The translations under genes were made by a program, and so were the position numbers. This document shows positions 50,321-60,562 of a stretch of DNA of 64,000 nucleotides, in pieces. Source of the DNA: Martinezella tropici (GTDB lineage Bacteria > Pseudomonadota > Alphaproteobacteria > Rhizobiales > Rhizobiaceae); the NCBI RefSeq assembly GCF_003287875.1, contig NZ_QMKK01000046.1:62001-126000 (forward strand), given 5' to 3'. Each line of letters opens with the position of its first letter. Within the stretch, counting starts at the first letter, position 1. The notes beneath the pieces were generated by a model that was given only the letters and a program-made list of their open reading frames with translations, did not search any database and had not been told where the DNA came from.

Positions 50321-51316
50321 ATGATCCGCAACATCGTTTCCGCCTTTACCGTTCCCTCGCAGGAGGAGCGCAGGGGCTTCGTTTCGCTTGAAAAAACCGC
50401 GGCCATTCATGCCGAGAAGCTTGCATCGCTCGCCTGCCTGAATGCGGTACGCATCGGCGGAGCGGACGCCAGGATCGAGGCTCTGTCCTTCCCCTTTACC
50501 GTCGCTGCCTGGAACCTCGAGCGTTGCCTGTTTCCAGAGGAAAGTGCGGCCAAGCTGCGGGAAACCGGCGCACCGCTGGTGCTGCTGTCGGAAATGGATC
50601 TGGGCATGGCCCGCACAGAACAGCGCGACCCGACGGCGATCATCGCCGGCGAACTCGGCATGAGCCATGCTTATGGCGTCGAGTTTCTGGAGTTGAGCCT
50701 CGGTTCGGAGATCGAACGTTCCTACTGCCGCGATGATTTCAACGAGAAGGGCTTTCACGGCAATGCCTTGATGGCCTCGGTCGCCCTGAAGGATGCTTTC
50801 TTGTTCCGCCTGCCGGGCGAGGCCGTCTGGTTCAACGACAGCAACGAGCAGCCGCGCATCGGCGATCGCTGTGCCGTCGGCGCCATCGCCGAGACCGAGG
50901 CGGGTCCGATGGTGGCGGTTTCCGTTCATCTCGAAAGTGTTGCGACCGCTGCCTATCGCGAAAAGCAGATGGCAGGGTTGATCGACGAGGTCGAGGCTTT
51001 CGCTCCCGGCCTGCCAATCCTGATCGGCGGCGATCTCAACACCGGCAACCATACCGGCGGCGATTTCTCTACCGATACGCTGTTCGCTATGGCCGAGGGC
51101 CGTGGTTTCGAGTGCCATGGCGGCCCGCTCGATCAGACCAGCACGCGACCGAGCCTGATCACCCGCTTTCCCGATCGCACCATGAAGCTAGACTGGTTCA
51201 TCACCCGCGGCTTGAAGATCGGCGAAAGCCATCTTGTTTCCTCCCTTAACGGAGAAGGCAAGCCGCTCTCCGACCACGATATGGTCGTCTGCACGATCGA
51301 AGGTTTTTCCGCCTGA
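50321..51316 (+). CDS. Endonuclease/exonuclease/phosphatase family protein
   Basis: A 331-residue EEP-fold phosphoesterase. FTVAAWNLERC near residue 65, HLESVATAAYREKQM, ILIGGDLNTGNH (metal-binding D-x-N) and the closing LSDHDMVVCTIEG (catalytic S-D-H) are the EEP signatures. The glutamate expected early in the fold is the one in NLERC. No signal peptide, so it is probably cytoplasmic; substrate unknown (nucleic acid, lipid or sugar phosphates are all hydrolysed by the superfamily). Confidence 0.9.
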   Translation: MIRNIVSAFTVPSQEERRGFVSLEKTAAIHAEKLASLACLNAVRIGGADARIEALSFPFTVAAWNLERCLFPEESAAKLRETGAPLVLLSEMDLGMARTEQRDPTAIIAGELGMSHAYGVEFLELSLGSEIERSYCRDDFNEKGFHGNALMASVALKDAFLFRLPGEAVWFNDSNEQPRIGDRCAVGAIAETEAGPMVAVSVHLESVATAAYREKQMAGLIDEVEAFAPGLPILIGGDLNTGNHTGGDFSTDTLFAMAEGRGFECHGGPLDQTSTRPSLITRFPDRTMKLDWFITRGLKIGESHLVSSLNGEGKPLSDHDMVVCTIEGFSA

Positions 51317-51412
51317 TCGCTGCAATCGTTAAAATGCTCCGGGTTTCATGAACCGCGCCGTTACCGCTTCCATGCGATGAGGTCGCAGACGCGCATGGAA
51401 TTGGGGGATTGC

Positions 51413-51916
51413 ATGGTCTTGAAACTGATGTTGGCGAGCATGGCGGCTTTTGCCGCGCGTGCCGCCCCGGCCGTAGTCGCGCTGCCGCGGTCGAAAAGCT
51501 TCGTAGCTGGCGCCAGCAACGAAATGGAAATGAAGCCGTCGCCGATCGAACCCTCCTGGGTTTTGTCGGGTAATCCGGTCGCCCGCATCGCCGAGCATTC
51601 GCGCGGGCAGGACGATGCCGCGATGACGGCGCTGTGGGATTGCACCGCTGGCGAGTTCCGCTGGTATTTCGGCTGGGACGAAACGGTGATGATCCTTGAG
51701 GGTGAGGTGCATATCACTACGGAAGACGGCGTCGAGCGGACGCTCAGCGCCGGCGATGTCGCCTATTTCGCCGGCGGCACCTGGGCGACATGGCGCATCG
51801 ATCGCTACCTGCGCAAGGTCGCCTTTCTGCGCAAGCCGTTCCCGAAGCCTCTGACCATGGCTTACCGCCTGCGCAACTTCGTCCGCCAGGGCGGCGCACA
51901 GGGTCTTGCCGCCTGA
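51413..51916 (+). CDS. Cupin domain protein (DUF861-like)
   Basis: A 167-residue cupin. After a hydrophobic N-terminal 20 residues comes a β-barrel with FRWYFGWDETVMILEGEVHITTEDG and LSAGDVAYFAGGTWATWRID, as in the DUF861/EutQ-like ureidoglycine-type cupins. The start at 51413 is preceded by GGGGGATT; ATGs at 51377 and 51395 are possible. The first helix MVLKLMLASMAAFAAR may be a membrane segment. Cotranscription with the EEP gene is possible. Function unknown. Confidence 0.83.
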   Translation: MVLKLMLASMAAFAARAAPAVVALPRSKSFVAGASNEMEMKPSPIEPSWVLSGNPVARIAEHSRGQDDAAMTALWDCTAGEFRWYFGWDETVMILEGEVHITTEDGVERTLSAGDVAYFAGGTWATWRIDRYLRKVAFLRKPFPKPLTMAYRLRNFVRQGGAQGLAA

Positions 51917-52024
51917 GTGCGGCAAGCCTGGTCGAGCAAACCTCCGGCGGAAGCCCTTGAATAGCCGTTGCGTTTGGATGCGGGCCGACCTACATCTGTG
52001 CGCAAATTCGAGCGAGGGCTGACT

Positions 52025-52972
52025 ATGGCTGGTATCAAGAATGTTGCGGTCCAGATGGACCATGTGAAAAGCATCAACATTGCGGGTGACTCCACCTTCG
52101 CCATGAGCCTCGAGGCGCAGAACCGTGGCTACAAGCTCTTCCATTACACGCCAGAGCGGCTGAGCATGCGCGACGGCAGGATCTATGCCTCCGTCGAGCC
52201 GATGATCCTGCGCGACGTCAAGGGCGATCACTTCGAACTCGGCGAACCCGAGCGCGTCGATCTCTCGACGATGGACGTGGTGCTGCTGCGCCAGGACCCG
52301 CCCTTCGACATGGCCTATATCACCTCGACACATCTGCTCGAGCGCATCCATCCGAAGACGCTCGTCGTCAACGATCCGGCATGGGTGCGCAATTCGCCGG
52401 AAAAGATCTTCGTCACCGAATTCGCCGATCTCATGCCGAAGACGCTGATCACCCGCGATCCGGCTGAAATCCGCCGTTTCCGCGATGAAATGGGCGATAT
52501 CATCCTGAAGCCGCTCTACGGCAATGGCGGCGCCGGTGTGTTCCACTCGACCCGCGACGACCGCAATCTCTCGTCCCTGCTGGAAATGTTCGGCCAGCTC
52601 TTCCGCGAGCCCTTCATTGCCCAGCAATATCTGCCCGACGTGCGCAAGGGCGACAAGCGCATCATCCTCGTCGATGGCGAGGCCGTCGGCGCGATCAACC
52701 GCGTGCCGGCCGAGCACGACGCCCGCTCCAACATGCATGTCGGCGGTCGCGCCGAAGCGACCGAGCTGACAGCGCGCGAGAAGGAAATCTGCAAGCGCAT
52801 CGGACCGGCCCTGAAGGAGCGCGGTTTCCTGCTCGTCGGCATCGACGTCATCGGCGACTATATGACCGAGATCAACGTGACGTCGCCGACCGGCCTCCGC
52901 GAAGTCAAGCGCTTCGGTGGCGCCGATATCGCCAGCCTGCTCTGGGATGCGATCGAAGCCAAGCGATCCTGA
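52025..52972 (+). CDS. gshB: Glutathione synthetase
   Basis: A 315-residue ATP-grasp GshB that adds glycine to γ-glutamylcysteine. VAVQMDHVKSINIAGDSTFAMSLEA is the N-terminal substrate domain, LRQDPPFDMAYITSTHLLE the inner part, then ILKPLYGNGGAGVFHS (ATP-grasp loop) and YMTEINVTSPTGLREV (metal site). The start at 52025 is preceded by GAGGGC and gives the standard length; a frame from a TTG at 51968 is spurious. A hairpin at 53017-53043 follows. Confidence 0.97.
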   Translation: MAGIKNVAVQMDHVKSINIAGDSTFAMSLEAQNRGYKLFHYTPERLSMRDGRIYASVEPMILRDVKGDHFELGEPERVDLSTMDVVLLRQDPPFDMAYITSTHLLERIHPKTLVVNDPAWVRNSPEKIFVTEFADLMPKTLITRDPAEIRRFRDEMGDIILKPLYGNGGAGVFHSTRDDRNLSSLLEMFGQLFREPFIAQQYLPDVRKGDKRIILVDGEAVGAINRVPAEHDARSNMHVGGRAEATELTAREKEICKRIGPALKERGFLLVGIDVIGDYMTEINVTSPTGLREVKRFGGADIASLLWDAIEAKRS

Positions 52973-53016
52973 CCGGCAGTTCCCGCCACGCTTTCAGCTG
53001 AATGATCTATTTACCC

Positions 53017-53043
53017 CCGCATGTCGATAATTTCGACATGCGG
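53017..53043 (+). terminator. Hairpin after gshB
   Basis: CCGCATGTCGA (53017-53027), loop TAATT, and TCGACATGCGG (53033-53043) are exact reverse complements, followed by CGTGAAATTTTT. It is 44 bases past the gshB stop, suitable for a terminator although the T run starts late. Confidence 0.65.
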
Positions 53044-53163
53044 CGTGAAATTTTTGTTCGTTTATTGTTCTTGTTTCATTCCTTGTCTTGTGCCAGATTG
53101 CAACCCGAAGTTTGCTGATCGGGGCACGTAACGGCAAACGGGTTCGGCGACAGGGGATAGGGC

Positions 53164-54693
53164 ATGGTAGCGCGCGTCAGTACGGTGGCGTTTCAGGGGA
53201 TCGAAGGCGTACCCGTCGAAGTGCAGGTGATGATCGCGCCGGGCAAGGTGCTGATGCACATCGTCGGCCTTCCGGACAAGGCGGTGGCCGAGAGCCGGGA
53301 GCGGGTTCAGGCGGCGCTGCACGCCTCCGGCCTTGCCCTGCCGCCGAAGAAAGTCACGGTCAATCTCGCGCCGGCGGACCTGCCCAAGGAGGGCAGCCAC
53401 TTCGATCTTGCCATCGCGCTTGGGCTGATGGCGGCGCTCGGCGCGATCCCCGCTGATGCCCTGTCGTCCTACACCGTTATCGGCGAACTCAATCTGGATG
53501 GCACGATTGCGCCCGTTGCCGGCGCGCTTCCCGCCGCGATCGCCGCCAATGCCATGGGCAGAGGGCTGATCTGCCCGGCCGAAAGCGGCCCCGAAGCCGC
53601 CTGGGCCGGCAAGGAGATCGATATTCTGGCGCCGCGTAGTTTGATCGCGCTCGCCAATCATTTCCGTGGCACACAGGTCCTGTCACGGCCGGAACCGTCA
53701 GTCCGCGCCAATGCCGCCAACCTGCCCGACCTCGCCGATATCAAGGGGCAGGAAAGCGCCAAGCGCGCCCTGGAAGTGGCGGCCGGCGGCCATAATCTGC
53801 TTTTCGTCGGGCCTCCCGGCTCCGGCAAGTCGATGCTCGCCTCGCGCCTGCCGTCGATCCTGCCGCCCTTGTCGACGAATGAACTGCTGGAAGTGTCGAT
53901 GATCCATTCGATCGCCGGTCAGCTTTCCGGCGGCAAGCTCTCGGACCGGCGGCCTTATCGCGCGCCGCATCATTCCGCCACTATGGCGGCGCTCGTCGGT
54001 GGCGGCTTTCGCGCTCGGCCAGGCGAAGTGTCGCTCGCCCATCACGGCATTCTGTTCCTTGACGAACTACCGGAGTTTTCGCCGCAGGCGCTCGATGCGC
54101 TGCGCCAGCCGCTGGAAACCGGCGAATGCGTCATCGCCAGAGCAAACCACCGTGTCTCCTATCCGGCCGGCATTCAGCTGGTGGCGGCGATGAACCCGTG
54201 TCGTTGCGGCATGGCCGGCGAGCCGGGGCATACCTGCGCCCGTGGGCCGCGTTGCGCTTCCGATTATCAAGGCCGCATTTCCGGCCCCTTGCTCGATCGT
54301 ATCGATATCCGCATCGACGTGCCGGCGGTCTCCGCCGCCGACCTCATCCGGCCGACAGCCTCGGAAAGCAGTGCTGATGTCGCGCTCCGCGTTGCACGCG
54401 CCCGCGAACGGCAGCGGGAACGCTTCGAACGAGCCGGCATGAAGGACGTCGCCACCAACGCCCGCTGCTCGACCGCGATGATCGAAACCATCGCCGAGCC
54501 GGACGCCGCGGGGCTGCAATTGCTGCGCGACGCGGCCGAGAAGATGAAATTCTCCGCCCGTGGCTATCATCGCATTCTCAAGGTGGCGCGTACCCTTGCC
54601 GATCTCGATGACAAGCCGACCGTCGGACGCATCCATCTTGCCGAAGCCATCTCTTACCGGATTGCCGGCGAGCGACTGACCGCGCATGCCTGA
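53164..54693 (+). CDS. comM: YifB family Mg-chelatase-like AAA+ ATPase (ComM)
   Basis: A 509-residue YifB/ComM ATPase, a hexameric helicase that promotes branch migration during uptake and recombination of DNA. The N-terminal Lon-protease-like domain (about 1-170, GLPDKAVAESRERV) precedes the AAA+ core with Walker A GPPGSGKSMLASRLPSIL, the APHHSATMAALVGGG segment, Walker B GILFLDELPEFS and the MNPCRCG zinc-like motif. The C-terminal domain has SARGYHRILKVARTLADLD. GGGGATAGGGC precedes the ATG. Confidence 0.95.
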   Translation: MVARVSTVAFQGIEGVPVEVQVMIAPGKVLMHIVGLPDKAVAESRERVQAALHASGLALPPKKVTVNLAPADLPKEGSHFDLAIALGLMAALGAIPADALSSYTVIGELNLDGTIAPVAGALPAAIAANAMGRGLICPAESGPEAAWAGKEIDILAPRSLIALANHFRGTQVLSRPEPSVRANAANLPDLADIKGQESAKRALEVAAGGHNLLFVGPPGSGKSMLASRLPSILPPLSTNELLEVSMIHSIAGQLSGGKLSDRRPYRAPHHSATMAALVGGGFRARPGEVSLAHHGILFLDELPEFSPQALDALRQPLETGECVIARANHRVSYPAGIQLVAAMNPCRCGMAGEPGHTCARGPRCASDYQGRISGPLLDRIDIRIDVPAVSAADLIRPTASESSADVALRVARARERQRERFERAGMKDVATNARCSTAMIETIAEPDAAGLQLLRDAAEKMKFSARGYHRILKVARTLADLDDKPTVGRIHLAEAISYRIAGERLTAHA

Positions 54694-54736
54694 CAATTCG
54701 AGACTCTGCAGCACCCGATCGCCTCCAGCCTGCTCA

Positions 54737-54765
54737 AATAAAAAGGGGCGCCGCAACACCCCTTT
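54737..54765 (-). terminator. Terminator of cysK
   Basis: AAAAGGGG (54741-54748) and CCCCTTT (54759-54765) form a short stem with a 10-base loop. On the minus strand the stem is followed by TTTTTATTT. It lies 24 bases after the cysK stop and faces the end of comM. Confidence 0.75.
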
Positions 54766-54788
54766 CTCAATCAATTACTGCCGTTAAC

Positions 54789-55757
<969 letters not shown>

Positions 55758-55892
55758 GGGTAGCTCTCCCTACGTTTGAATTATGCGGTGACAATAGGAT
55801 CAAACGCCTGCGGACACCAGAGTGCGCGCCCTTTGTGCCGCATCGGCCGTGAGAAAAGAATCTCCGGGAACCTTTCTCCGGGGATGTTTATT

Positions 55893-56510
55893 TCACGCGG
55901 CACGTGCCGCGATGAAGGCGGCCGTAGCGGCGAGGATGCTGGCCGCGACCCGGTTCAGGATCTGCAGCGCCCTCGGCTTCTTGAGGAAGGTGCGCGCCCG
56001 CGACGCCAGCAGCATATAGGGCACGAGAACGATCAGAAGGACGACGAAGGTCGCCGCCACCAGCGTCGCATATTCGCGCAGCCCGATGCTGCCGATATCG
56101 ATCAGGGTCGGCACCAGCGCGACATAGAAAAGCATGGTCTTGGGGTTGCCGAGCGTGACAAGCAGGCCGGAGAGGAAGGACATGCCGGCGCTGTTCGATT
56201 TCTTCGCGGCAACGTCGGTTGCAAGCAGGCCCGCTGTCCAGAGCTTCCAGGCGATATAGCCGAGATAAAGCGCACCGGCGATCTTGATGAGGATGAAGAC
56301 CTCGGTGAAAGTCTGCGCGACAAAGGCAAGCCCGAGAACGACCGCCGTCAGGTAGATGGTGTCGCCGAGCACAAGGCCGAGGCCCATGAAGAAGGTCTCG
56401 CGAAAGCCGGAGCCGAGGGCGCGCGCCACGATTGCCGTGATGCCCGGGCCGGGAATGGCCGCCGCGACGAAGAGCGCGCCGCAATAGGCGAGCAGGGATG
56501 CGAGCGTCAT
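55893..56510 (-). CDS. LysE family amino-acid exporter
   Basis: A 205-residue LysE/RhtB-type translocator with about six helices. VAAAIPGPGITAIVARALGSG (the conserved PGPx motif near the start), AGALYLGYIAWKLW and FLSGLLVTLGNPKTMLFYVALVP are family segments. I place the start at the ATG 56510, which is eight bases after GAGGAGG; the ATG at 56516 is only two bases from it. A paralogue, frameshifted, lies about 0.7 kb away on the other strand. Substrate unknown, usually basic or neutral amino acids. Confidence 0.9.
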   Translation of the reverse strand: MTLASLLAYCGALFVAAAIPGPGITAIVARALGSGFRETFFMGLGLVLGDTIYLTAVVLGLAFVAQTFTEVFILIKIAGALYLGYIAWKLWTAGLLATDVAAKKSNSAGMSFLSGLLVTLGNPKTMLFYVALVPTLIDIGSIGLREYATLVAATFVVLLIVLVPYMLLASRARTFLKKPRALQILNRVAASILAATAAFIAARAA

Positions 56511-56639
56511 GGCCATTTCCTCCTCAGATGGTGCCTGCTCTATCGCACCACCTTTGCGTTTTCAAGCGATTGCGCTGATGCTGCGAACATATTACCAAGG
56601 CGTTGACGACGCGTCGAAACCGCTCTGCCCAAGGATATC

Positions 56640-57197
56640 ATGTCTTCCGCATTGCTCCTGATCGATCTTCAGAATTCCATCCTGACCGGCCTCGGCACGC
56701 CGGAGCGTCAGCCTGATATCGATGCTGCGCTGGAGGCTGTTATCGCCAAGCTCGCGGCGCTGAAGCACAGCGCCCGCGCCGCCGGCATTCCCGCCTTCAT
56801 CGTCCAGCATGACGGCACCCCAGGGCATCGCCTGGCGAAACGCGGCGAAGGCTGGCAATTGCGCCGGGAAATCGCCCCTGAAGCCGGCGATGTCGTGGTG
56901 CACAAGACGAGCTGCGATTCCTTCTTCGAGACGGATCTGGAGGTGCGGCTCAAGGGCCGTGGCGTCACCCATCTCATCGTCGGCGGCTGCATGACCCAAT
57001 TCTGCGTCGATACGACCGTGCGGCGCGCCGTTTCGCTCGGCTTCGACGTCTCACTGATATCGGACGGTCACATGACGGCGGATATGGGCAAACTGAGCTT
57101 CGAAGAGATTGTCACCCACCACAATATGCTGCTTGACGGCTTCGATGCCGGGCCGCATGAAATCAAGCTGGTCGCATCCACCGACATCTCCTTCTGA
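56640..57197 (+). CDS. Cysteine hydrolase, isochorismatase-like family
   Basis: A 185-residue isochorismatase-like hydrolase with the Asp-Lys-Cys triad: ALLLIDLQNSIL (Asp), VVHKTSCDSFFETDL (Lys) and IVGGCMTQFCVDTTVRRA (Cys in GGCMTQFC). Family members hydrolyse isochorismate, nicotinamide, N-carbamoylsarcosine and similar amides. No siderophore genes are adjacent. AAGGATATC precedes the ATG. It is followed by the frameshifted LysE gene on the same strand. Confidence 0.91.
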   Translation: MSSALLLIDLQNSILTGLGTPERQPDIDAALEAVIAKLAALKHSARAAGIPAFIVQHDGTPGHRLAKRGEGWQLRREIAPEAGDVVVHKTSCDSFFETDLEVRLKGRGVTHLIVGGCMTQFCVDTTVRRAVSLGFDVSLISDGHMTADMGKLSFEEIVTHHNMLLDGFDAGPHEIKLVASTDISF

Positions 57198-57221
57198 AGC
57201 CCTCTCTCCGCCGGAGCCTCC

Positions 57222-57853
57222 ATGCCGCATCTGACCAGTATCATCACCTTTGCCCTGATCGCCGTCGGAATGGTGGTGACGCCAGGGCCGAACATGATTT
57301 ATCTGGTGTCGCGATCGATCTCGCAGGGGCCGGCGGCGGGACTGATTTCGCTTGGCGGCGTGGCGCTCGGCTTCGTCTTCTATATGCTTTCGGCTGCGCT
57401 CGGCATCACGGCCTTCCTGTTCGCCGTGCCCTTTGCGTATGACGCGCTGCGTCTCGTCGGTGCGGCCTATCTCGCTTGGCTCGCCTGGAATGCCTTGAAG
57501 CCGGGGGTCGGTCCGCCTTTCAGGTCCGCGATCTCCCAAAAGATGGGCCGCGCAAACTCTTCGCTATGGGTCTGGTGACCAGTCTGCTGAACCCGAAGGT
57601 CGCGGTCCTCTATCTTTCGCTGCTGCCGCAGTTCATTGATCCCGCTAACGGCAGCGTCTTCAGCCAATCCGTCATTTTCGGCTTTACCCATATTGCTGTC
57701 AGCCTCACGCTCAATTCCATCTTTGCGCTGACGGCCGGCTCCGTCGCGCTGTTCTTCTCAAGCCGCCCGTCCTTCATGCTGGTGCAGCGCTGGCTGATGG
57801 GCACGGTGCTGGCCGGGCTCGCCGTACGAATGGCTTTCGAGGCGCAGCGCTGA
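57222..57853 (+). pseudogene. LysE family exporter, frameshifted in a G run
   Basis: Two frames together make one LysE/RhtB protein. The first (57222-57578) gives MPHLTSIITFALIAVGMVVT, VTPGPNMIYLVSRS and LAWLAWNALKPG, then becomes non-homologous. The second frame continues from about 57500 with RKLFAMGLVTSLLNPKVAVL to a normal end at 57853. The junction is a run of five G at 57503-57507; six G would restore a single frame reading through K-P-G-G-R-S. So a one-base loss in a homopolymer has broken the gene, or the assembly is wrong there, or the gene is phase-variable. GGAGCC precedes the ATG. Confidence 0.85.
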
Positions 57854-58473
57854 TGCGAGCCGTCATCACCGGTCTTTTGACGCTCGCCTCGCTCGCAAGC
57901 CTGGCGCCGCTCGCTTTGGCGGCAGAGAAGGGAACGCAGACGATCGTCTTCATGCGCCATGGCGAAAAGCCGGAAGCAGGTCTCGGCCAGCTGAGCTGCC
58001 AAGGTCTTAACCGGTCGCTTGCCCTGCCGCCGGTGCTCAGCAAGCTCTTCGGCAAGCCTGCCGCGATCTTTGCGCCGGATCCGTCGAAGCGGAAGGCGGA
58101 TTCAGGCATCTCCTACGACTATATCCGTCCGCTCGCCACCATCGAGCCGACTGCCGTTGCGTTCGGGCTGCCTGTTGATACCAGCTTCGGCTATGAGGAC
58201 ATCGATGATCTGAAAGCCGAGCTGAAGAAGCCAGTCTATGCCGGCAAGCTCATCTTCGTCGCCTGGGAGCATAAGCAGATCGTCGATCTCGCCCGCCAGC
58301 TGATGAGCGAGAATGGTGGCGATGAAAAAGCGGTGCCGAAATGGCATGGCAAGGATTTCGACAGCCTCTATGTGCTGCGCATCGGCGGCAAGGCTGGATC
58401 AGGCGCGACCTTCGAGAAGATGGCTGAGGGGCTCGATGGCCAACCGCAGAATTGCCCGCAGCCGGCTAAGTAA
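57853..58473 (+). CDS. Periplasmic histidine phosphatase family protein
   Basis: A 206-residue exported phosphoglycerate-mutase-like phosphatase. Residues 1-23 are a signal peptide (ending LALAA). The intact R-H-G appears in VFMRHGEKPEAGLGQLSCQG, and the C-terminal half has LIFVAWEHKQIVDLARQL, where the second His lies in an E-H rather than G-H context. The group is rich in periplasmic phosphatases of unknown substrate. Starts on the last base of the LysE stop (TGATG), so it would be translationally coupled to the restored LysE frame. Confidence 0.83.
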   Translation: MRAVITGLLTLASLASLAPLALAAEKGTQTIVFMRHGEKPEAGLGQLSCQGLNRSLALPPVLSKLFGKPAAIFAPDPSKRKADSGISYDYIRPLATIEPTAVAFGLPVDTSFGYEDIDDLKAELKKPVYAGKLIFVAWEHKQIVDLARQLMSENGGDEKAVPKWHGKDFDSLYVLRIGGKAGSGATFEKMAEGLDGQPQNCPQPAK

Positions 58474-58503
58474 ACCTGGAACACCGGCCACATGAGCAGG
58501 TGA

Positions 58504-59418
58504 TCATTCGGCGGCGCCTTTGGAAAGATGGTGATTTCTATTCCAGGGCAGGGGGATCGTCCATCCCAGATTCATGCCGGCGGCAGCCGCGAGGATGATG
58601 ATCGCGCCGATGACCTGGGCTGCGCCGAGCACGTGGCCGAAGGCGAAGCGATCGACCACGATGGCGGCGATCGGATAGATGAAGGATAACGCGCCGGTCA
58701 GATGCGTCGGCAGCTTCTGGATGGCGCCGTAAAGCAGCACATACATCAACCCGGTATGGACGACGCCCATGGTGACGAGGATCGACCAGCCGCCGACATC
58801 CTGGGGTGCGGCCGAGAAATTGGTGAAGGGCGCCAGCATCAGGATGCCGGTCGAAACCTGGATGAGAGCGATCAGGTGCGGCGGCGTGCCCTTCAACCAT
58901 TTGGCGGCGATGGCTGTCAGCGCATAGAAGAAGGCCGCGCCCAGCGAAAGCAGGATGCCGATCGTATAACTACCGGTGCCGGCTCCCTCGCTCGGCTTGC
59001 CTTCGACGATCACAGCCATGCCGGCAAAGGCGAGAGCCAGCCAGAAGAGCTTGGTGAAGGTGATCCGCTCGCCGAGGAACAGCGCGCCGAGCCCCAGCAG
59101 CATGAAGGGCTGCGTATTGTAGACGGTCGTGGCAATGGAAATGGAGGCGTGTGAATAGGCGGCGAACAGCAGCAGCCAGTTGAGGACGATGGCAATCCCG
59201 CCACCGACGGCGATGGAAAATGTCTTGAGATTGACGATGCCGGGGCGGAGCAGGCCCATGGCAGCGCAGATGACGAGCAGTGTCAGCGCGCCGAAGAAAC
59301 AGCGCCAGAAGACGACCCCGCTCACCGCCTGTCCGGACATCAGCACGAACCAGCCGATCGTCCCTGAAATCAGCATGGCTGCCGTCATTTCCACTGTGCC
59401 GCGTTTTATCTCGTTCAT
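58504..59418 (-). CDS. EamA/DMT family transporter
   Basis: A 304-residue drug/metabolite transporter with ten helices in two EamA repeats. GTVEMTAAMLISGTIGWFVLMSG opens it, and GAFSFIYPIAAIVVDRFAFGHVLGAAQ (here GALSFIYPIAAIVVDR) closes the second repeat. The start at 59418 is preceded by GGGAG at eight bases; an ATG at 59433 precedes that site. Divergent from an Lrp-type regulator, which suggests amino-acid-responsive export. Confidence 0.9.
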   Translation of the reverse strand: MNEIKRGTVEMTAAMLISGTIGWFVLMSGQAVSGVVFWRCFFGALTLLVICAAMGLLRPGIVNLKTFSIAVGGGIAIVLNWLLLFAAYSHASISIATTVYNTQPFMLLGLGALFLGERITFTKLFWLALAFAGMAVIVEGKPSEGAGTGSYTIGILLSLGAAFFYALTAIAAKWLKGTPPHLIALIQVSTGILMLAPFTNFSAAPQDVGGWSILVTMGVVHTGLMYVLLYGAIQKLPTHLTGALSFIYPIAAIVVDRFAFGHVLGAAQVIGAIIILAAAAGMNLGWTIPLPWNRNHHLSKGAAE

Positions 59419-59526
59419 CACCTTGGCTCCCATCTATCGGAGCCAATCATATTGCGACGGGAGCATGGATAATATAGATTTATTTAGGCAAGGAAATCTC
59501 ATCACCTAATTAAGTAAGGCTATATC

Positions 59527-59991
59527 ATGAGCGTCCCTAACGCTTCCCTCAATCTCGACGAGATCGATCAGCGAATGCTCGAGGCATTGGCGCGCAATGC
59601 CCGGATATCCTTGAAAGAGCTGGCGGAAGTAGCCGGCCTGTCGTCGCCGAGCGCGGCGGAGCGGCTGCGGCGGCTGGAGGAGCGGGGCATCATCTCGGCC
59701 TTCACCGTCGATATCGCGCCGGAGGCGATCGGCTATCCGCTACAGGCGATCGTCCGCGTCCGGCCTTTGCCCGGTCAGCTCCATGTCGTCGAACGGATCA
59801 TCCAGGAGACGCCGGAATTCATCGAATGCGACAAGGTCACCGGCGACGATTGCTTTATCGGAAGGCTTGTGGTGCGCTCCATGGGCGAACTCGATGGCAT
59901 ACTGGACAAGATCACCGAGCGCGCGGAAACCAACACCTCGATGATCAAGGCGACACCGGTCAAGCGCCGGCTGCCGCCGCTTTCCCGCTAA
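59527..59991 (+). CDS. Lrp/AsnC family transcriptional regulator
   Basis: A 154-residue Lrp-type regulator. LDEIDQRMLEALARNARISLKELAEVAGLSSPSAAERLRRLEERGII is the N-terminal helix-turn-helix and the rest is the RAM (αβ) ligand-binding domain with FIECDKVTGDDCFIGRLVV. It is divergent from the EamA exporter; the 108-base A+T-rich region between them should carry the operator. By analogy with other pairs it is likely to activate the exporter in response to an amino acid. Confidence 0.94.
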   Translation: MSVPNASLNLDEIDQRMLEALARNARISLKELAEVAGLSSPSAAERLRRLEERGIISAFTVDIAPEAIGYPLQAIVRVRPLPGQLHVVERIIQETPEFIECDKVTGDDCFIGRLVVRSMGELDGILDKITERAETNTSMIKATPVKRRLPPLSR

Positions 59992-60000
59992 ATTCTTGCG

Positions 60001-60471
60001 TCAAACGCCGGTCGAGCCGAAACCGCCTGCGCCGCGCGTGGTTTCGCTGATCTCCGCAATCTCGGCGATACGCACTTGCATGACTGGCGCTATGACCATC
60101 TGCGCGATGCGCATGCCGCGGGTGATCTCGAACGGATCCTCGCTGAGGTTGGCCAGCAGCACCTTCACTTCGCCGCGATAGTCGCTATCGATGGTACCGG
60201 GAGAGTTCAGGCAGGTAATCCCATGCTTGAAGGCAAGCCCGGAACGGGGGCGGATCTGCGCCTCGAAACCTTCGGGAACTTCGAAAATAAAGCCCGTTGG
60301 AACGAGAACCCGATTCCACGGCGCGATCGTCAGCGTCGCACCGTCGTCGATGGCGGCGCGCAGGTCCATACCGGCCGCGCCCTTGGTTTCGTAGGCCGGC
60401 AGTTCCAGGCCCTCGCCATGCGGCAGGCGGATGAGGTTCAGGGTCGGAGTAATATCGGTGTGAATGGTCAT
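60001..60471 (-). CDS. dut: dUTP diphosphatase
   Basis: A 156-residue trimeric dUTPase that removes dUTP and supplies dUMP. All five motifs can be followed: AAGMDLRAA (1), RPRSGLAFKHG (2), GTIDSDYRGEVKV (3), RIAQMVIAPV (4) and the C-terminal RGAGGFGSTG (5). Length is normal. Convergent with the Lrp gene, nine bases apart. Confidence 0.97.
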   Translation of the reverse strand: MTIHTDITPTLNLIRLPHGEGLELPAYETKGAAGMDLRAAIDDGATLTIAPWNRVLVPTGFIFEVPEGFEAQIRPRSGLAFKHGITCLNSPGTIDSDYRGEVKVLLANLSEDPFEITRGMRIAQMVIAPVMQVRIAEIAEISETTRGAGGFGSTGV

Positions 60472-60562
60472 GCGGCAATAGTTTGCGCTCGAAAGCCGGA
60501 GGTCAATTGCATTTAGGACTTTGAGTCGCTAGATACGGCGCCAATTCACAGGATTCACAAGC

